In this document: positions 62,844 to 64,000 of the stretch, piece after piece
Numbering within the stretch: position 1 is the stretch's first letter
Layout: every line of letters starts with the position of its first letter
Source: Rosenbergiella nectarea
GTDB taxonomy: Bacteria > Pseudomonadota > Gammaproteobacteria > Enterobacterales > Enterobacteriaceae
DNA length: 64,000 nt
Reading direction: 5' to 3'
Assembly (NCBI RefSeq): GCF_900111105.1
Contig: NZ_FOGC01000001.1
Coordinates: 62,001-126,000, forward strand
Made by a program: the position numbers and the translations under genes
The notes under the pieces: generated by a model
The model's input: only the letters and a program-made list of their open reading frames with translations
The model's database searches: none
Told to the model about the DNA's origin: nothing

Positions 62844-63742
62844 AATGTCTGATCCGTAAAGTGTTGATGGCCAACCCAGCCTTCTCGTCCTGGGATTGTC
62901 TGGCGGATAATGGATCCTATCGGCAGAGGAGCTGGTTTATGGGCGAGTAATTCACCAAGAGGGCAGAACTGAATACCTTCATCAGCAGCCATTTGTAAGA
63001 GTTGCGCGAAGGTATTTGCTGCGACAAGACCCTCCACTTCAGCGTGGATAGTGTAGACCGGATCGCCTTTAGCCTGATGAAGAGCATCAAGCAAATAGCG
63101 ATTAAAGGTTTTTGCAGGGACTCGCGGTCCGACGACTTCATCCCATGTCGGTAATGTCACAGGAATTTGTACCGTTGCTAACGCGGATGAAGAAAGTTTG
63201 GGGAGAAAAATCTCCGTTCCTCGGCAATCACTGTGGTAGCGCAATCCAAACCGTTGTTGGAACTCAATAACGCGTTGATCTGCCCGCCAGCCCGGTGCGG
63301 CAGAACAATCAACGGGCCGGCCAATGATGCGAGAAAGTTCGTTTAAGCCTGTGGCGAATTGTTCACATAATTGGTCTTCACTCCACGTTTCGACCTGCGT
63401 TTGCCAAGCATAGTGATCCCAAGCGTGTAAGCCGATCTCATGATCCCTTGCTGCATCTTGAATAATCGTTTCGCACCGTCGGCCAATTTTTTTTCCCGGC
63501 CAGCAAGTTCCTGCTAAGAGAATGTCCCAACCATAGAGTGTCGCGGCGCGAGAACGGATCATTTTCACTAAAAAAGCCGGTTTGATGAGCCGCCACAGAT
63601 GTCGGCCCATGTTGTCCGGACCGACACTAAAAAAGAAACTCGCGGTACAGTGATGTTGAGCCAAGTTATTAAGGAGAGAAGGTACTCCGTGTTGTGTGCC
63701 GCGGAGTGTATCGACATCGATGCGTAGTCCGACACGTTTCAT
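62840..63742 (-). CDS. arnD: 4-deoxy-4-formamido-L-arabinose-phosphoundecaprenol deformylase ArnD
   Basis: ArnD removes the formyl group from undecaprenyl-phosphate-Ara4FN before flipping. The 300-residue NodB-like hydrolase has the metal motif [22 protein letters not shown] and [12 protein letters not shown]. It follows arnA by one base and overlaps arnT by four. Confidence 0.95.
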   Translation of the reverse strand: MKRVGLRIDVDTLRGTQHGVPSLLNNLAQHHCTASFFFSVGPDNMGRHLWRLIKPAFLVKMIRSRAATLYGWDILLAGTCWPGKKIGRRCETIIQDAARDHEIGLHAWDHYAWQTQVETWSEDQLCEQFATGLNELSRIIGRPVDCSAAPGWRADQRVIEFQQRFGLRYHSDCRGTEIFLPKLSSSALATVQIPVTLPTWDEVVGPRVPAKTFNRYLLDALHQAKGDPVYTIHAEVEGLVAANTFAQLLQMAADEGIQFCPLGELLAHKPAPLPIGSIIRQTIPGREGWVGHQHFTDQTL

Positions 63743-63743
63743 C

Positions 63744-64000
63744 TCATTCCTCGCCTTCGCCGGTGACCACGGAGCGGAGAAAAAAGTCCAGCGTGCGTTC
63801 GATCGTTTGTGTTAAGGGAATAGAAGGTTGCCAGTCAAGATAACGTTGCGCGTTAGCAATGCTTGGCTTTCGGTGTTCAACATCTTGATAACCGTCGCCA
63901 TAATATTGCCGGCTTTCAACCGCTTTAAACCCTGCAAAAGGTGGGAAATGGCGGCGTAAAGGATGTTTTTCGAAGGAGGTTAATAGCATCTGTGCCAGCT
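63744..64000 (-). CDS. arnA: C-terminal fragment of bifunctional ArnA
   Basis: The frame is open to the right edge and reads about 85 residues of the UDP-glucuronic acid decarboxylase domain of ArnA ([49 protein letters not shown]), matching the E. coli C-terminus. It is truncated by the window, not by mutation. Gene order arnA-D-T-E-F matches E. coli, so arnB and arnC probably lie beyond the edge. Confidence 0.94.
   Translation of the reverse strand, partial: LAQMLLTSFEKHPLRRHFPPFAGFKAVESRQYYGDGYQDVEHRKPSIANAQRYLDWQPSIPLTQTIERTLDFFLRSVVTGEGEE

Overview
This 64 kb window is a chromosomal segment of a gammaproteobacterium of the order Enterobacterales. Most genes match E. coli K-12 orthologues closely along their length, and long blocks keep E. 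coli gene order (degS-degQ-zapG/zapE-rplM-rpsI-sspAB; gltBD; yrbG-kdsDC-lptCAB-rpoN-ptsN-rapZ-npr; mlaFEDCB-ibaG-murA-sfsB; ispB/rplU-rpmA-obgE; dacB/greA/yhbY/rlmE-ftsH-folP-glmM-secG-tRNA-Leu). The moderate GC content and the loss of several genes normally found in these blocks suggest a compact, possibly plant- or insect-associated lineage such as Erwiniaceae. The genus cannot be fixed from the sequence alone.

Layout: (1) 0-7.8 kb: the tail of an unidentified protein, argR with its ARG boxes, the envelope-stress proteases degS and degQ, cell-division genes zapG and zapE, ribosomal proteins L13/S9, and sspA/sspB. (2) 7.8-18.4 kb: glutamate synthase gltBD, the redox sensor kinase arcB with the ArcZ sRNA convergent to its 3' end, and mtgA. 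(3) 18.1-25.8 kb: the nitrogen-PTS/RapZ/sigma-54 genes, then the LPS transport and Kdo genes and yrbG. (4) 26.0-35.4 kb: the Mla phospholipid transport operon, ibaG, murA, sfsB, a fumarylacetoacetase-family gene, ispB, rplU-rpmA and obgE. (5) 35.4-52.0 kb: a complete enterobactin block (entCEBAH, fepBDGC, entF, fes, fepA) inserted between obgE and dacB. (6) 52.0-60.4 kb: dacB, greA, yhbY, rlmE, ftsH, folP, glmM, secG and tRNA-Leu(GAG). (7) 60.5-64 kb: the 3' part of the arn operon (arnA', arnD, arnT, arnE, arnF) for L-Ara4N modification of lipid A.

Functionally the window is dominated by the cell envelope: LPS transport and Kdo synthesis, retrograde phospholipid transport, peptidoglycan precursor and hydrolase genes, lipid A modification, and outer-membrane quality control. 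The enterobactin block forms a self-contained module: EntC, EntB and EntA make 2,3-dihydroxybenzoate, EntE and EntF assemble the trilactone, FepA/FepB/FepDGC import the ferric complex, and Fes releases iron. Predicted Fur sites lie in the entC/fepB and fes/fepA intergenic regions.

The most notable points are the enterobactin location and the absence from it of entD, entS and ybdZ; the absence of mdh, hpf, yhcC, elbB, yrbL and yhbE from their usual neighbourhoods; a candidate 27-residue membrane protein upstream of arcB; an apparent U-U mismatch in the acceptor stem of tRNA-Leu(GAG); and a synteny break immediately after that tRNA. I found no CRISPR array, prophage, transposase or insertion sequence. 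No clearly undescribed multi-gene system was recognised.
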